Origin: Pseudomonadota bacterium
GTDB lineage: Bacteria; Desulfobacterota; Desulfarculia; Desulfarculales; Desulfarculaceae
Direction of reading: 5' to 3'
DNA: 35,122 bases
NCBI GenBank assembly: GCA_018819925.1
Contig: JAHJPG010000005.1
Span: 1 to 35,122 of the forward strand
Positions 14,761 to 22,596 of this stretch are shown in pieces. The position numbers were made by a program, and so were the translations under genes. Every line of letters begins with the position of its first letter. Within the stretch, counting starts at the first letter, position 1. The notes under the pieces were generated by a model. It was not told the DNA's origin, did no database searches, and saw nothing but the letters and a program-made list of their open reading frames with translations.

Positions 14761-15351
14761 ATGAGCCGCATCGTGGCCATATATGGCAGCCCCCGCCGGG
14801 GAGGCAACAGCGCCCTGCTTACAGACCAGGCCGTACAAGGGGCCCTCGAGGCCGGGGCCACCGTGGAAAAGGTGGCGCTCAGGGATTTGAACATATCTCC
14901 CTGCCTGGAGATCTACGGTTGCAAAAAGGACGGCCGCTGCGTCATCGACGACGACTTCCAGGGCCTCTACGACCTGTGCCTGGCCAGCGACGCCATGATC
15001 CTCTCCTCGCCCATCTTTTTCTACACGGTCAGCGCCCACACCAAGATCATGATGGACCGCTTCCAGAGCCTGTGGGTCAAGAAATACTGGATCGATAAGG
15101 TGAAGTTCGGCCAGTGGACCCCCAAGCGCAAGGGCCTGTTCATCTCGGTGGGCGCCACCCACGGCAAGAAGCTTTTCGATGGGGTGCTTCTCACCGTGCG
15201 CTATTTCATGGACGTGTTGGATATGGAGCTTAGTCAGAGCCTTCTCTACCGTGGCCTGGACCTAGAGGGCGACGTGAGCGGGCATCCCGAGTACCTGCAA
15301 GAGGCCCGCGCCGCCGGAGCCGCCTTGGCCGCCGGCCTGGATCGAGTTTAG
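14761..15351 (+). CDS. Flavodoxin-like NAD(P)H-dependent FMN reductase family protein
   Basis: The 196-aa flavodoxin-fold protein has the FMN phosphate loop GSPRRGGNSALL at residues 9-20 and the SSPIFFYTVSAHTKIMMDR block, which contacts the isoalloxazine ring. Cysteines 48, 54 and 60 lie in the region where iron-sulphur flavoproteins bind a cluster, but the spacing is not the compact Isf motif, so cluster binding is uncertain. The ATG follows GAGGAGAG. It may have its own promoter (TATAAA at 14737-14742). The electron donor and acceptor are unknown. Confidence 0.85.
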   Translation: MSRIVAIYGSPRRGGNSALLTDQAVQGALEAGATVEKVALRDLNISPCLEIYGCKKDGRCVIDDDFQGLYDLCLASDAMILSSPIFFYTVSAHTKIMMDRFQSLWVKKYWIDKVKFGQWTPKRKGLFISVGATHGKKLFDGVLLTVRYFMDVLDMELSQSLLYRGLDLEGDVSGHPEYLQEARAAGAALAAGLDRV

Positions 15352-15476
15352 CCGGCGGGCGAGGTTTGTCCCCCCACCAAATCAGGTTGTAACTATTGGT
15401 TTCCTCTGCCACCATTTAAACGTGGGGGCAACCGGTTTCGTCTTCCGCTTTTGGGAGACAAGAAAGCGACCCGCCC

Positions 15477-17261
15477 TTGCGCACCAGCCACAAAATAATC
15501 GCCCTGGCCCTGTTTTCGGGCATACTCCTCTGGTTCGTGGACAGCCTCGTGGATTACCTCTGGTTTTACCAGGGGACCTTTTGGGGGCTGCTCATCACCG
15601 CGGTTCCTCCCCATGAGCTTTATATCCGCCTGTTGATACTGGCCTTCTTTCTTGGCTTCGGGATATTGGCCGGGCGCATGGTGGAGCGCCTGCGGCGAAC
15701 CGAGGCCGAACTAACCGCCGGCCGGCAATGGCTGGCCACCACTTTGTCCAGCATAGGCGACGCGGTGATCGCCACCGACCGCCAGGGACGGGTTTCCTTT
15801 ATGAATCCCACCGCGGCGGGGCTTACCGGCTGGACGCCATCCGAGGCCTCGGGCCGTCCCTTGGGCGAGGTGTTCAAGATCATCAACGAGCACACTTTGC
15901 GGCCGGCGGCCGATCCGGTGCAGAAGGTCCTGGCCTCGGGCACGGTGGCGGGCTTGGCCAACCACACCCTGCTCATGGCCCGGGACGGCCGCCGTCTGCC
16001 CATCGAAGACAGCGGGGCGCCCATAAAAAACCAGCGGGGCGAGGTGGACGGCGTGGTGTTGGTGTTCCGGGACATCAGCCGGCGGCGGCGGGCGGAACAG
16101 GAGCGGGCGCGCCTGGACGCCCAGCTCAGGCAAAGCCAAAAGCTGGAGGCCATCGGAACCCTGGCCGGGGGCATCGCCCACGATTTCAACAACAGCCTGG
16201 GGGTGATCATGGGCTACAGCGAACTGGCCCTGCGCAACGCCCACCGGGGAAAAACCAACGCCGCCGATCTGGAACAGGTGCTGGCGGTCAGCCGTCGGGC
16301 CCAAAGCCTGGTGCGCCAGATCATGACCTACAGCCGCCGGGGCGAGCCCCAAATGGTGGAGTTGGATCTAAACCAGGTGGTTCAGGAGGTGGCCGAGCTT
16401 TTGCGGCGAACCCTGCCCAAGATGTTCTCGGTGGAGTTGGATCTGGAGCCCGGGCTTGAAGCCATGCGGGGCGATCCGGTGCAGATGGAGCAGGTTTTGA
16501 TCAACCTGGCGAACAACGCCCGCGACGCCATGCCCCGGGGCGGCCGCCTGCTTTTCGGCACCGCCAGCCACCACCAGGACAGCGAATCCACGGCGGGCCA
16601 AGGCCATCTCGCGCCCGGCCGCTATCTCCGGCTCACGGTGGGAGACCAGGGCCAGGGCATGGACCCCGCCACCCGGGCCCGCATCTTCGAACCCCTCTTC
16701 ACCACCAAGGAGCCCGGCCAGGGCACCGGCCTGGGGCTCTCCACGGTGTACGGCATCGTTAAATCCCACGGCGGCCATATTGACTGCCATAGCCAGCCAG
16801 GCCGGGGGGCCAGTTTTGAGCTTTATTTTCCGCTAGACGGCGGCTCGGCCCAACCGGCCCGGGGAGCTACCTGCCAGGAAGCCGCCGGGGGCAGCGAGAG
16901 CATCCTTATCGTGGACGACGAGGCCGCCATCCAACTCCTGGGGCGCCGGGTGCTGTCCGAGGCCGGCTATCAGGTGGCCCTGGCCTCCAGCGGCGAAGAG
17001 GCACTGGAGCTTTATCGCGGCCGGGCCGGCGGCTTCGACCTGGTGTTTTTGGATGTGAACATGCCGGGCATCGGCGGGCTGGGTTGCCTGGCCCGGCTGA
17101 GGGAGCTTTCCCCGGGGCTCAAGGTGGTGGTGGTCAGCGGATATCTGTCCCCGGAGGTGGTGGAGGAAATCACCGTCCACGGAGTGCAGGGCTACGTGAC
17201 CAAACCATTTTTGAATGAGGAGCTTTTGGGCTCGGTGCGCGCCGCCCTGGACCTGCCCTAG
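15477..17261 (+). CDS. Hybrid sensor histidine kinase (TM-PAS-HisKA-HATPase-REC)
   Basis: The 594-aa membrane sensor kinase has two membrane helices (about 7-22 and 48-66) around a short loop, a PAS domain (about 82-205), a HisKA domain with phospho-accepting H235 in GGIAHDFNNS, and an ATPase domain with NLANNARDAMP, DQGQGMD and GTGLGLS. A C-terminal receiver domain shows IVDDEAA, the phospho-acceptor in VFLDVNMPG and the conserved lysine in YVTKPF. The start is TTG at 15477 with only a weak purine-rich site, the earliest start that gives a sensible first helix. No cognate response regulator is adjacent. Its stop shares four bases with the convergent gene's stop. Confidence 0.88.
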   Translation: MRTSHKIIALALFSGILLWFVDSLVDYLWFYQGTFWGLLITAVPPHELYIRLLILAFFLGFGILAGRMVERLRRTEAELTAGRQWLATTLSSIGDAVIATDRQGRVSFMNPTAAGLTGWTPSEASGRPLGEVFKIINEHTLRPAADPVQKVLASGTVAGLANHTLLMARDGRRLPIEDSGAPIKNQRGEVDGVVLVFRDISRRRRAEQERARLDAQLRQSQKLEAIGTLAGGIAHDFNNSLGVIMGYSELALRNAHRGKTNAADLEQVLAVSRRAQSLVRQIMTYSRRGEPQMVELDLNQVVQEVAELLRRTLPKMFSVELDLEPGLEAMRGDPVQMEQVLINLANNARDAMPRGGRLLFGTASHHQDSESTAGQGHLAPGRYLRLTVGDQGQGMDPATRARIFEPLFTTKEPGQGTGLGLSTVYGIVKSHGGHIDCHSQPGRGASFELYFPLDGGSAQPARGATCQEAAGGSESILIVDDEAAIQLLGRRVLSEAGYQVALASSGEEALELYRGRAGGFDLVFLDVNMPGIGGLGCLARLRELSPGLKVVVVSGYLSPEVVEEITVHGVQGYVTKPFLNEELLGSVRAALDLP

Positions 17262-17821
17262 GGCTTGGCTTCCCCGGCTTCGCCGGCCGCGGCGGGGCCC
17301 CCGTTTTTGATCTCCTGCTCCCAGTGTATCCAGGCGGCCAGGCCCGGCGGGGGCTCCGGGGCTGGACGCGGGTCCACTCCCAGGGCGAGGGCCGCCTGGG
17401 GCGGAGCCACGGTCCCTTGGGGGGACTTAATCACCAGTTTCACCATGCCTTGGGCCGCCACCCGGCCTTCGCGCACCATTTCATGGTGCATGTATATCCA
17501 CTTTTCGTCCCACCACACCACCCGGGTGTTCAGGCTGAAGCGGCTGAAAGGCTGCAAGGAGCGCCAGAAGCGGGTGGTGGCCGCGGCCAACTGGGGCCGC
17601 CAGCCCTGGCGGCGCATGAAGGGCAGCATGCCCACCCGGATGATGAAGTCCAGCCGTCCCAGGTCCATGAGGCTCAGGTAGCGGCCGTTGTTCATGTGCA
17701 GATAAAGGTCCAAGTCGCCGGGCCACACCCGCAGGTTGATGCGCGAGGTGCCGGTTAGGCTCATGGGGCGGCCGGCCAGGGCGGCCGCCGCCACCTTGGC
17801 GGTGCGGACCAGGGGATACAC
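17258..17821 (-). CDS. Thioesterase-like hotdog-fold protein
   Basis: The 187-aa protein resembles 4HBT/THEM6-type acyl thioesterases: DLDLYLHMNNGRYLSLMDLGR around residue 42 is the active-site helix with the HxNN motif. It would cleave acyl-CoA or acyl-ACP; the substrate is unknown. The start is GTG with AAGGAG seven bases upstream. The C-terminal 30 residues are Pro/Ala-rich and probably disordered. It lies downstream of nudC on the same strand with a 36-base gap, and its stop overlaps that of the sensor kinase (CTAG at 17258-17261). Confidence 0.8.
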   Translation of the reverse strand: MYPLVRTAKVAAAALAGRPMSLTGTSRINLRVWPGDLDLYLHMNNGRYLSLMDLGRLDFIIRVGMLPFMRRQGWRPQLAAATTRFWRSLQPFSRFSLNTRVVWWDEKWIYMHHEMVREGRVAAQGMVKLVIKSPQGTVAPPQAALALGVDPRPAPEPPPGLAAWIHWEQEIKNGGPAAAGEAGEAKP

Positions 17822-17857
17822 GGACTGCTCCTTGATGCGAGGGCGGGCGGTTGAACT

Positions 17858-18703
17858 TTAGCGCCAGCCGCCGCCGGGGTCAAGCTCGGCCGAATCGCCG
17901 ATGACCAGGTCGATGAGTTGGCGGGCGATGGTGGAGCGGGGGGGGATGCGGGGCAGCTCCCCGGGGCCGTACCAGCCCGCCTCCACGATCTCTTCGCCGT
18001 CGATGTTGATCTCTCCCCCGGCCCATTGGCAGGTGAAGCCGATCATCAGGGAGTCGGGGAAGGGCCAGGGCTGGGAGGCGACGTAGCGTATGTCCTCCAC
18101 TTGCACCCCCACCTCCTCGGCCAACTCCCGGGCCACGGTCTGCTCCAGGGTTTCGCCGGGTTCCACGAAACCGGCCAGCACGCTCATGCGTCCCGGCGCG
18201 AAGCGGGGCGAGCGGCCCAGGAGTACCTTGTCCCGGCGCCGGACCGCCACGATCACCGCCGGGGACACCCGGGGATAGGCCACCAGGCCGCAGCGGGGGC
18301 AGCGCCGGGCCCGCTCCTTGGGGTCGTCGGCCATGGGCGCGGCGCAGGCCCCGCAAAAGCGGTTGCGTTTCTCCCAGGCCAATATCTGCTTGGCCCGGCC
18401 GCCCAGGGCGGTGAGGGCCTCGGGCCAGCCCAGGGCCAACCCGTAGAGTCCGTGCCAGTCATAGCCAGCCGGAGGCGGCGCTTGCCCGGGGGCCCAGGCG
18501 ACGTAGCAGGGCCGGCCTTGCCAGAGGCCCAGATAGCGGGGCGCGTCCAACTCCAGCCCCAGCTCGGAGGCCCGGCGGACCAAGGGCAGGCGGGGCGGGC
18601 CGTCCCGGGTCACCAGAAGCTTGTCCTGGCAATAGATGAACCACCAGGCCGGGCCGCCGTCGTCCGGCGGAGGGGCGAAGCCGGCGATGAAACTATCGGT
18701 CAT
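17858..18703 (-). CDS. nudC: NADH pyrophosphatase / NAD-RNA decapping hydrolase NudC
   Basis: The 281-aa Nudix hydrolase splits NADH to NMNH and AMP, and in E. coli its homologue removes NAD caps from RNA. A zinc ribbon has C117, C120, C135 and C138; the Nudix box is GFVEPGETLEQTVARELAEE at 178-197; and the NudC-specific SQPWPFPDS motif is at 210-218. I use ATG 18703, with GGGAGG eight bases upstream, rather than the frame start at 18742, because the extra 13 residues precede the ribosome-binding site. It is divergent from the Nramp-like gene. Confidence 0.93.
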   Translation of the reverse strand: MTDSFIAGFAPPPDDGGPAWWFIYCQDKLLVTRDGPPRLPLVRRASELGLELDAPRYLGLWQGRPCYVAWAPGQAPPPAGYDWHGLYGLALGWPEALTALGGRAKQILAWEKRNRFCGACAAPMADDPKERARRCPRCGLVAYPRVSPAVIVAVRRRDKVLLGRSPRFAPGRMSVLAGFVEPGETLEQTVARELAEEVGVQVEDIRYVASQPWPFPDSLMIGFTCQWAGGEINIDGEEIVEAGWYGPGELPRIPPRSTIARQLIDLVIGDSAELDPGGGWR

Positions 18704-18772
18704 GTCGATCTGCCTCCCTGGAGATAAAATAAAAGCTATCACAGCCCGGCCCGCCGCGCCAAAGCCCGGCCC

Positions 18773-18800
18773 TTGGCGGCGGGGCGGCTTGTGGTAAATT
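18773..18800 (+). promoter_or_regulatory. Candidate promoter for the Nramp-like gene
   Basis: TTGGCG (18773-18778) and TAAATT (18795-18800) are 16 bases apart, 36 bases ahead of the start codon. GGAGG at 18827-18831 is the ribosome-binding site for ATG 18836. Confidence 0.4.
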
Positions 18801-18835
18801 GAAGGGCTGAATTAACCCCTTGCCCCGGAGGCCCC

Positions 18836-20047
18836 ATGCCCGCCCGTTGGATGAATTACGCCCGCCAGATGGGGCCCGCCTGGATCGTGAGCGCGGTGGC
18901 CTGCGGGCCGGCCACCCTGGCCAGCGTGGCCATAGCCGGCTCCTCCTTTGGCTACGAACTGCTGTGGGTGGTGGTCCTCAGCGCGGTGTTCGGCACCACC
19001 GCCCAGTACCTGGCCGCGCGCATCGGCATCCTGGAGGGCCGGGGCATCATCGCCGCCGCCACCGAGCGCCTGGGGCGGGCCTGGGGCTGGGTGTTGACCG
19101 TGGACGCGGTCTTGGCAACATACCTGGCGGCCATAGTGCTCATGAACGCCCTGGTGGGGGTCACCGGACTCATCACCGGCATCCCCTCGCCCTGGTGGGG
19201 CCTGGCCTACGCGTTGGTGCTCTCGGCCCTGCTTTTGCGCGGCGGCTACCGCTGGCTGGAGATGCTGTGCAAGGTTCTGGTGGTTGGAATCGTGGCCTGC
19301 TTCGTAATCACCGCCCTTCGGGCCCCCCTGGACCCTGGGGCCATCCTGAGCGGCCTGCTGCCCGGCCTGCCCGGCGGGGCGGCCCCGGCGCTCATGGCCG
19401 CGGCCATCATGGGCGGGGCGGTGCACATCACCATAATCGGCATGCACACCTACAACACCAACGCCCGGGGCTGGACCGTGGGAGATTTGCCCCTGGCCCG
19501 CTTCGACACCGTGGTTTCCATGGGCCTGGCCTTCGGCTTGTACAGCCTGGCCATCTTCCTGGTGGGGGCGGCGGTGCTGCACCCGGCGGGGATCACGGTT
19601 CGCCTGGCCGGCGACGTGGCCCTGGCCCTGGACCCTCTGCTGGGGCCGGGGGCGGGGGCGGTGTTCCTGGCCGGGCTGTGGGCGGCCACCTTCTCCACCA
19701 TCATGCCCACCTATCTGGCCGCCGCCTTTTTCATCTTTGACAAGGCCGGCCTGCCCCCGGACCGCGAAGACCGGCGCTTCAAGCTGGTGTTGATAGGCGG
19801 GGTGCTTCTGAGCACGGTGGGGCCCTTCATCAAGGGCGGCTTCTTCCTGCTGTTGCCGGTTATGCTGGCCCTGGGCCTGTGCGGCACCCCCCTTATCATC
19901 GGGGTGATCCTCTACATGCTCAACCAACGGCGCTTTTACGGCGGGCGGGTCAATTCCTGGGGGCTCAACATCCTGGGTTTCATCACCCTGGCCATCACCT
20001 CCCTGTTGGCCGCGCGCTTTTTGCTGGGCAAGCTGGGAGCGATGTGA
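18836..20047 (+). CDS. Divergent Nramp-like transporter without canonical metal-binding motifs
   Basis: The 403-aa protein with about 11 membrane helices aligns with Nramp/MntH at its first helix (GPAWIVSAVACGPATLASV and GSSFGYELLW). The helix-1 DPGN motif that binds the metal is replaced by GPAT (residues 24-27: Asp to Gly, Asn to Thr). The helix-6 MPH motif is replaced by HIT at 197-199. The classical Mn/Fe-binding Asp, Asn and Met are therefore missing. Nramp relatives without these residues include the Mg-transporting NRMT group, so a metal other than Mn/Fe or another substrate is possible. Its TGA overlaps the next ATG by one base, tying it to a small NTPase. Confidence 0.75.
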   Translation: MPARWMNYARQMGPAWIVSAVACGPATLASVAIAGSSFGYELLWVVVLSAVFGTTAQYLAARIGILEGRGIIAAATERLGRAWGWVLTVDAVLATYLAAIVLMNALVGVTGLITGIPSPWWGLAYALVLSALLLRGGYRWLEMLCKVLVVGIVACFVITALRAPLDPGAILSGLLPGLPGGAAPALMAAAIMGGAVHITIIGMHTYNTNARGWTVGDLPLARFDTVVSMGLAFGLYSLAIFLVGAAVLHPAGITVRLAGDVALALDPLLGPGAGAVFLAGLWAATFSTIMPTYLAAAFFIFDKAGLPPDREDRRFKLVLIGGVLLSTVGPFIKGGFFLLLPVMLALGLCGTPLIIGVILYMLNQRRFYGGRVNSWGLNILGFITLAITSLLAARFLLGKLGAM

Positions 20048-20595
20048 TGCTTTCCGCCCTGCCGCCCCTGGAGGAGCTCAAGGGCTCCTGGACCCTCATC
20101 GCCGGGGAGGTGAACACCGGCAAGACCGGCCTGCTGGCCCGGCTCATGGAAAGCTTCGCGGCCCAAGGCGAGAAAAGCCTGGCCCTCATCGACATGGCCC
20201 CGGAGATGACCCGGGGGGTGGGGGGCAAGCTGACTCCCCCGCCCGGAGTGGCCCCGCGCCACTACGCCCCGGCCATCACCGCCCCCCGCCTCACCGGCAG
20301 GACCCCCGATGAGGTGCTGGCCCTGGCCCGAGGCAACGCTGAGCGCATCGAGGAGGTCTTCGCCGCCTACCTGGCGGCCCCGGCCCGGGTCTTGTTCATC
20401 AACGACGTTTCGCTCTACTTGCAGGCCGGCGATCCGGCCAAGCTCTACCGGGTGCTGGAAACCACCCCCACGGTGGTGATAAACGGTTACCTGGGGGCCA
20501 GCCTGGGGGGAGGGGAGTTGGGGGAGCTTGAGCGGCGGCGCATGGAGGCCTTGGCCGCCCGTTGCGCCCGCGTGTACCGCATGGCGGCACCCTAA
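20047..20595 (+). CDS. Small P-loop NTPase, unknown function, coupled to the Nramp-like gene
   Basis: The 182-aa soluble protein has a Walker A loop GEVNTGKT at residues 20-27, a hydrophobic strand ending in ND (VLFIND, 115-120) that could serve as Walker B, and a second strand VVINGYLG (143-150). I recognise no named family. ATG 20047 shares its A with the TGA of the Nramp-like gene, so it is translationally coupled and probably works with that transporter, for example as an energising or metal-handling partner (inference). The frame upstream of 20047 lies inside the transporter gene and is not coding. Confidence 0.7.
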   Translation: MLSALPPLEELKGSWTLIAGEVNTGKTGLLARLMESFAAQGEKSLALIDMAPEMTRGVGGKLTPPPGVAPRHYAPAITAPRLTGRTPDEVLALARGNAERIEEVFAAYLAAPARVLFINDVSLYLQAGDPAKLYRVLETTPTVVINGYLGASLGGGELGELERRRMEALAARCARVYRMAAP

Positions 20596-20665
20596 AGGAA
20601 GACGGCCTGCTTTTCCCCCAGGTTTCATGCCACCTTCGGGCCTCTCTGGGTTACAATATCGCTCC

Positions 20666-21931
20666 ATGGAAAGCAATTCGTACAACGCCTCGCGAGGCCG
20701 CGCCTGGGCTATCTTCGCCACCTGCCTGATGGGCTTCAACCTGAGCATGTTCTACCGGGTGTCGGTGACGGTCATCAGCCCGGATTTGAGCCGCGACCTC
20801 GAGTTGACCGCTTCCCAGCTGGGCGATCTCTCCGCCGCCTTTTTCTACGGTTTCGCCTTGTGCCAGATTCCCCTGGGCATGGCCTTGGACCGCCTGGGTG
20901 CGCGCAAGGTGATGCCGTTGGTCAGCCTGGTGGGGGTGATCGGGGCGGTGCTTTTCGCCACGGCCTCCAGTTCCGGGATGGCCGTGGCGGCGCGAGCCAT
21001 GATCGGGGTGGGCATGAGCTGCAACCTCATGGGGCCCCTTTACCTGTTCGCCATCTGGTTCCCGCCGAACCGCTTCGCCACCATCGCCGGCCTGTTCATG
21101 TCCCTGGGCGTGTTGGGCCAGTTGAGCGCCACCACCCCCCTGGTGTTCCTGTCCCAGGCCATGGGCTGGCGGGGGTCTTTTCTGGCCGTGGCCGCCGTGG
21201 CCCTGGTCCAGGTGGCGGCCCTCGTCTTGGTCCTGCGCGAGCGGCCCCCGGGGGTCGAGGCTCCCCCCGTGGTGCGGGAAAACCCCCTAAGGGGGCTGGG
21301 GCAGGTGCTCAGGATGCCGGCCTACTGGATCATAAGCATGGGCCAGCTCTTCCGCTACGGCTGCACCATGACCCTGCTGGGCCTTTGGGGCGGGCCTTAC
21401 CTTATCTATGCCCTGGGCCTAAACCAGGTGCAGACCGGCAACGCCCTGTTGTGCGCCTCGCTGGGCACCATCATGGGCCTGCCCCTTTTCGGCCGCCTCA
21501 GCGACTCCCTGCTGGGCACCCGCAAGTACGTCATCATCCCCTCCCTGTTCCTGCTGGTGCTGCTGTTCCTGCTCTTGGGCCTGCTGCCCCATGGCATGCC
21601 CTTTTGGGCGGTGTACGGCCTGTTCCTGGTGCTGGGCCTCATCTCCTCGCCGGGCCAGATAATGTTCGCCCACATCAGGGAGCTGGTGCCCTCCCATTTG
21701 GCGGCCCGGGCCATGACCGCATCCAACCTTTTCTTGATGATCGGCCCGGCCCTGGTCATGCAGATCTCGGGCCTGCTGGTGTTCAAGGAGCCCGACGCCA
21801 TCACCGGCGCAGGCGACCTGTGGGGGGTTTGGCTGTTCATGGCCGCCGGGCTATGTTTGGCCGGGATCGCCTATTTGTTCGTGCCCGACAGCCAGGTGGT
21901 GAAGAAGTTCAAGAAGAATACGCCTCGCTAG
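20666..21931 (+). CDS. MFS transporter
   Basis: The 421-aa, 12-helix Major Facilitator protein has the loop 2-3 motif region GMALDRLGARKVM, and GRLSDSLLGTRKYV is the matching motif of the second half. The substrate is unknown. The start is ATG 20666 (MESNSYNAS), which has no Shine-Dalgarno; TACAAT at 20652-20657 ends eight bases ahead, so the mRNA may be leaderless. ATG 20627 in the same frame is an alternative with only a weak AGG ahead of it. The frame from 20528 overlaps the NTPase gene and I rejected it. Confidence 0.85.
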   Translation: MESNSYNASRGRAWAIFATCLMGFNLSMFYRVSVTVISPDLSRDLELTASQLGDLSAAFFYGFALCQIPLGMALDRLGARKVMPLVSLVGVIGAVLFATASSSGMAVAARAMIGVGMSCNLMGPLYLFAIWFPPNRFATIAGLFMSLGVLGQLSATTPLVFLSQAMGWRGSFLAVAAVALVQVAALVLVLRERPPGVEAPPVVRENPLRGLGQVLRMPAYWIISMGQLFRYGCTMTLLGLWGGPYLIYALGLNQVQTGNALLCASLGTIMGLPLFGRLSDSLLGTRKYVIIPSLFLLVLLFLLLGLLPHGMPFWAVYGLFLVLGLISSPGQIMFAHIRELVPSHLAARAMTASNLFLMIGPALVMQISGLLVFKEPDAITGAGDLWGVWLFMAAGLCLAGIAYLFVPDSQVVKKFKKNTPR

Positions 21932-21972
21932 GCCGGCAACCGGCCGGGGCGTTGGCGAGACAGGAGAGGACC

Positions 21973-22503
21973 ATGCGACACCGTATCAAAGCGGCGGCGG
22001 CGCTGACGGCGCTGGCCGCCCTGACCCTGTTGGCCTGGGCTCCGGCCCAAGCCGGGCAGAAAATGACCTGGAAGGAAGTGAGCCATCTGACCCAGGTGCA
22101 CAAGATGAAGGCCCCTGACGCCGAGGATCACCTGTTGGGCCTGTACGAGCACAAGGGGGTGGCGCTGTTTCCCGGCGGCGAAGCGGCCTCCTTCTCGAGT
22201 CAGGGCAACTTCGACGTTTACGACCGCCAGGGGGGAGAGCGCGACCACGGCGGTTACGGCAAGATAAGCTTCGCCGACGGTTCCACCATCTATTTCAAGT
22301 GCCAAGGCCAGGAGCATTTCAAGGACGGGGCGAAGCTGCCTTCGGTCACGGGCAAGGGCAGCTTCATGAAGGGCACCGGCCGCTTCAAGGGCATAAAGGG
22401 CGCCCTCAGCTATGAGGGCGGCTACGTCACCGGCCTGGACGACAAGGACACCGGCGGCGACGCGGTGCTGAACTACCAGGCCGACTACACCCTGGAAAAG
22501 TAA
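21973..22503 (+). CDS. Small exported protein, unknown function
   Basis: The 176-aa protein has a signal peptide (MRHRIKAAAA...) with a likely cut after AQA at residue 27, so it is periplasmic or secreted. The mature part is Gly/Lys/Asp-rich and beta-type; GTGRFKGIKGALSYEGGYVT recalls the allene-oxide-cyclase/dirigent-like barrel families, but I am not sure of this. The ATG has AGGAGAGG just upstream, 41 bases behind the MFS stop, so the two may be cotranscribed. The frame extending back to 20860 is a shadow of the MFS gene. Confidence 0.65.
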   Translation: MRHRIKAAAALTALAALTLLAWAPAQAGQKMTWKEVSHLTQVHKMKAPDAEDHLLGLYEHKGVALFPGGEAASFSSQGNFDVYDRQGGERDHGGYGKISFADGSTIYFKCQGQEHFKDGAKLPSVTGKGSFMKGTGRFKGIKGALSYEGGYVTGLDDKDTGGDAVLNYQADYTLEK

Positions 22504-22544
22504 AGGGGCCGTTGGCCTGGACAGGCCCAGATTAATCGCCCCTT
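22503..22544 (+). terminator. Nested inverted repeat, possible terminator without T-run
   Basis: The outer arms AAGGGGC (22503-22509) and GCCCCTT (22538-22544) enclose a tight hairpin, GGCCTG/CAGGCC (22514-22527). No T-run follows, so it is not a classical intrinsic terminator; it could block exonucleases or stop transcription weakly. Confidence 0.35.
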
Positions 22545-22596
22545 GCACACCCAGCCGGGGCCATACATATTAAGGGCACCCAGCGGAGGCGAGCCC

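Noticed and set aside
15369-15428. CCCCCAC/GTGGGGG pair ahead of the sensor kinase
   Set aside because: A 7-bp G/C-only match 44 bases apart is expected by chance in this composition, and there is no T-run.
20860-22503. 547-aa frame ending in the exported protein
   Set aside because: The part before 21973 is an out-of-frame reading of the MFS gene; the signal peptide begins at 21973.
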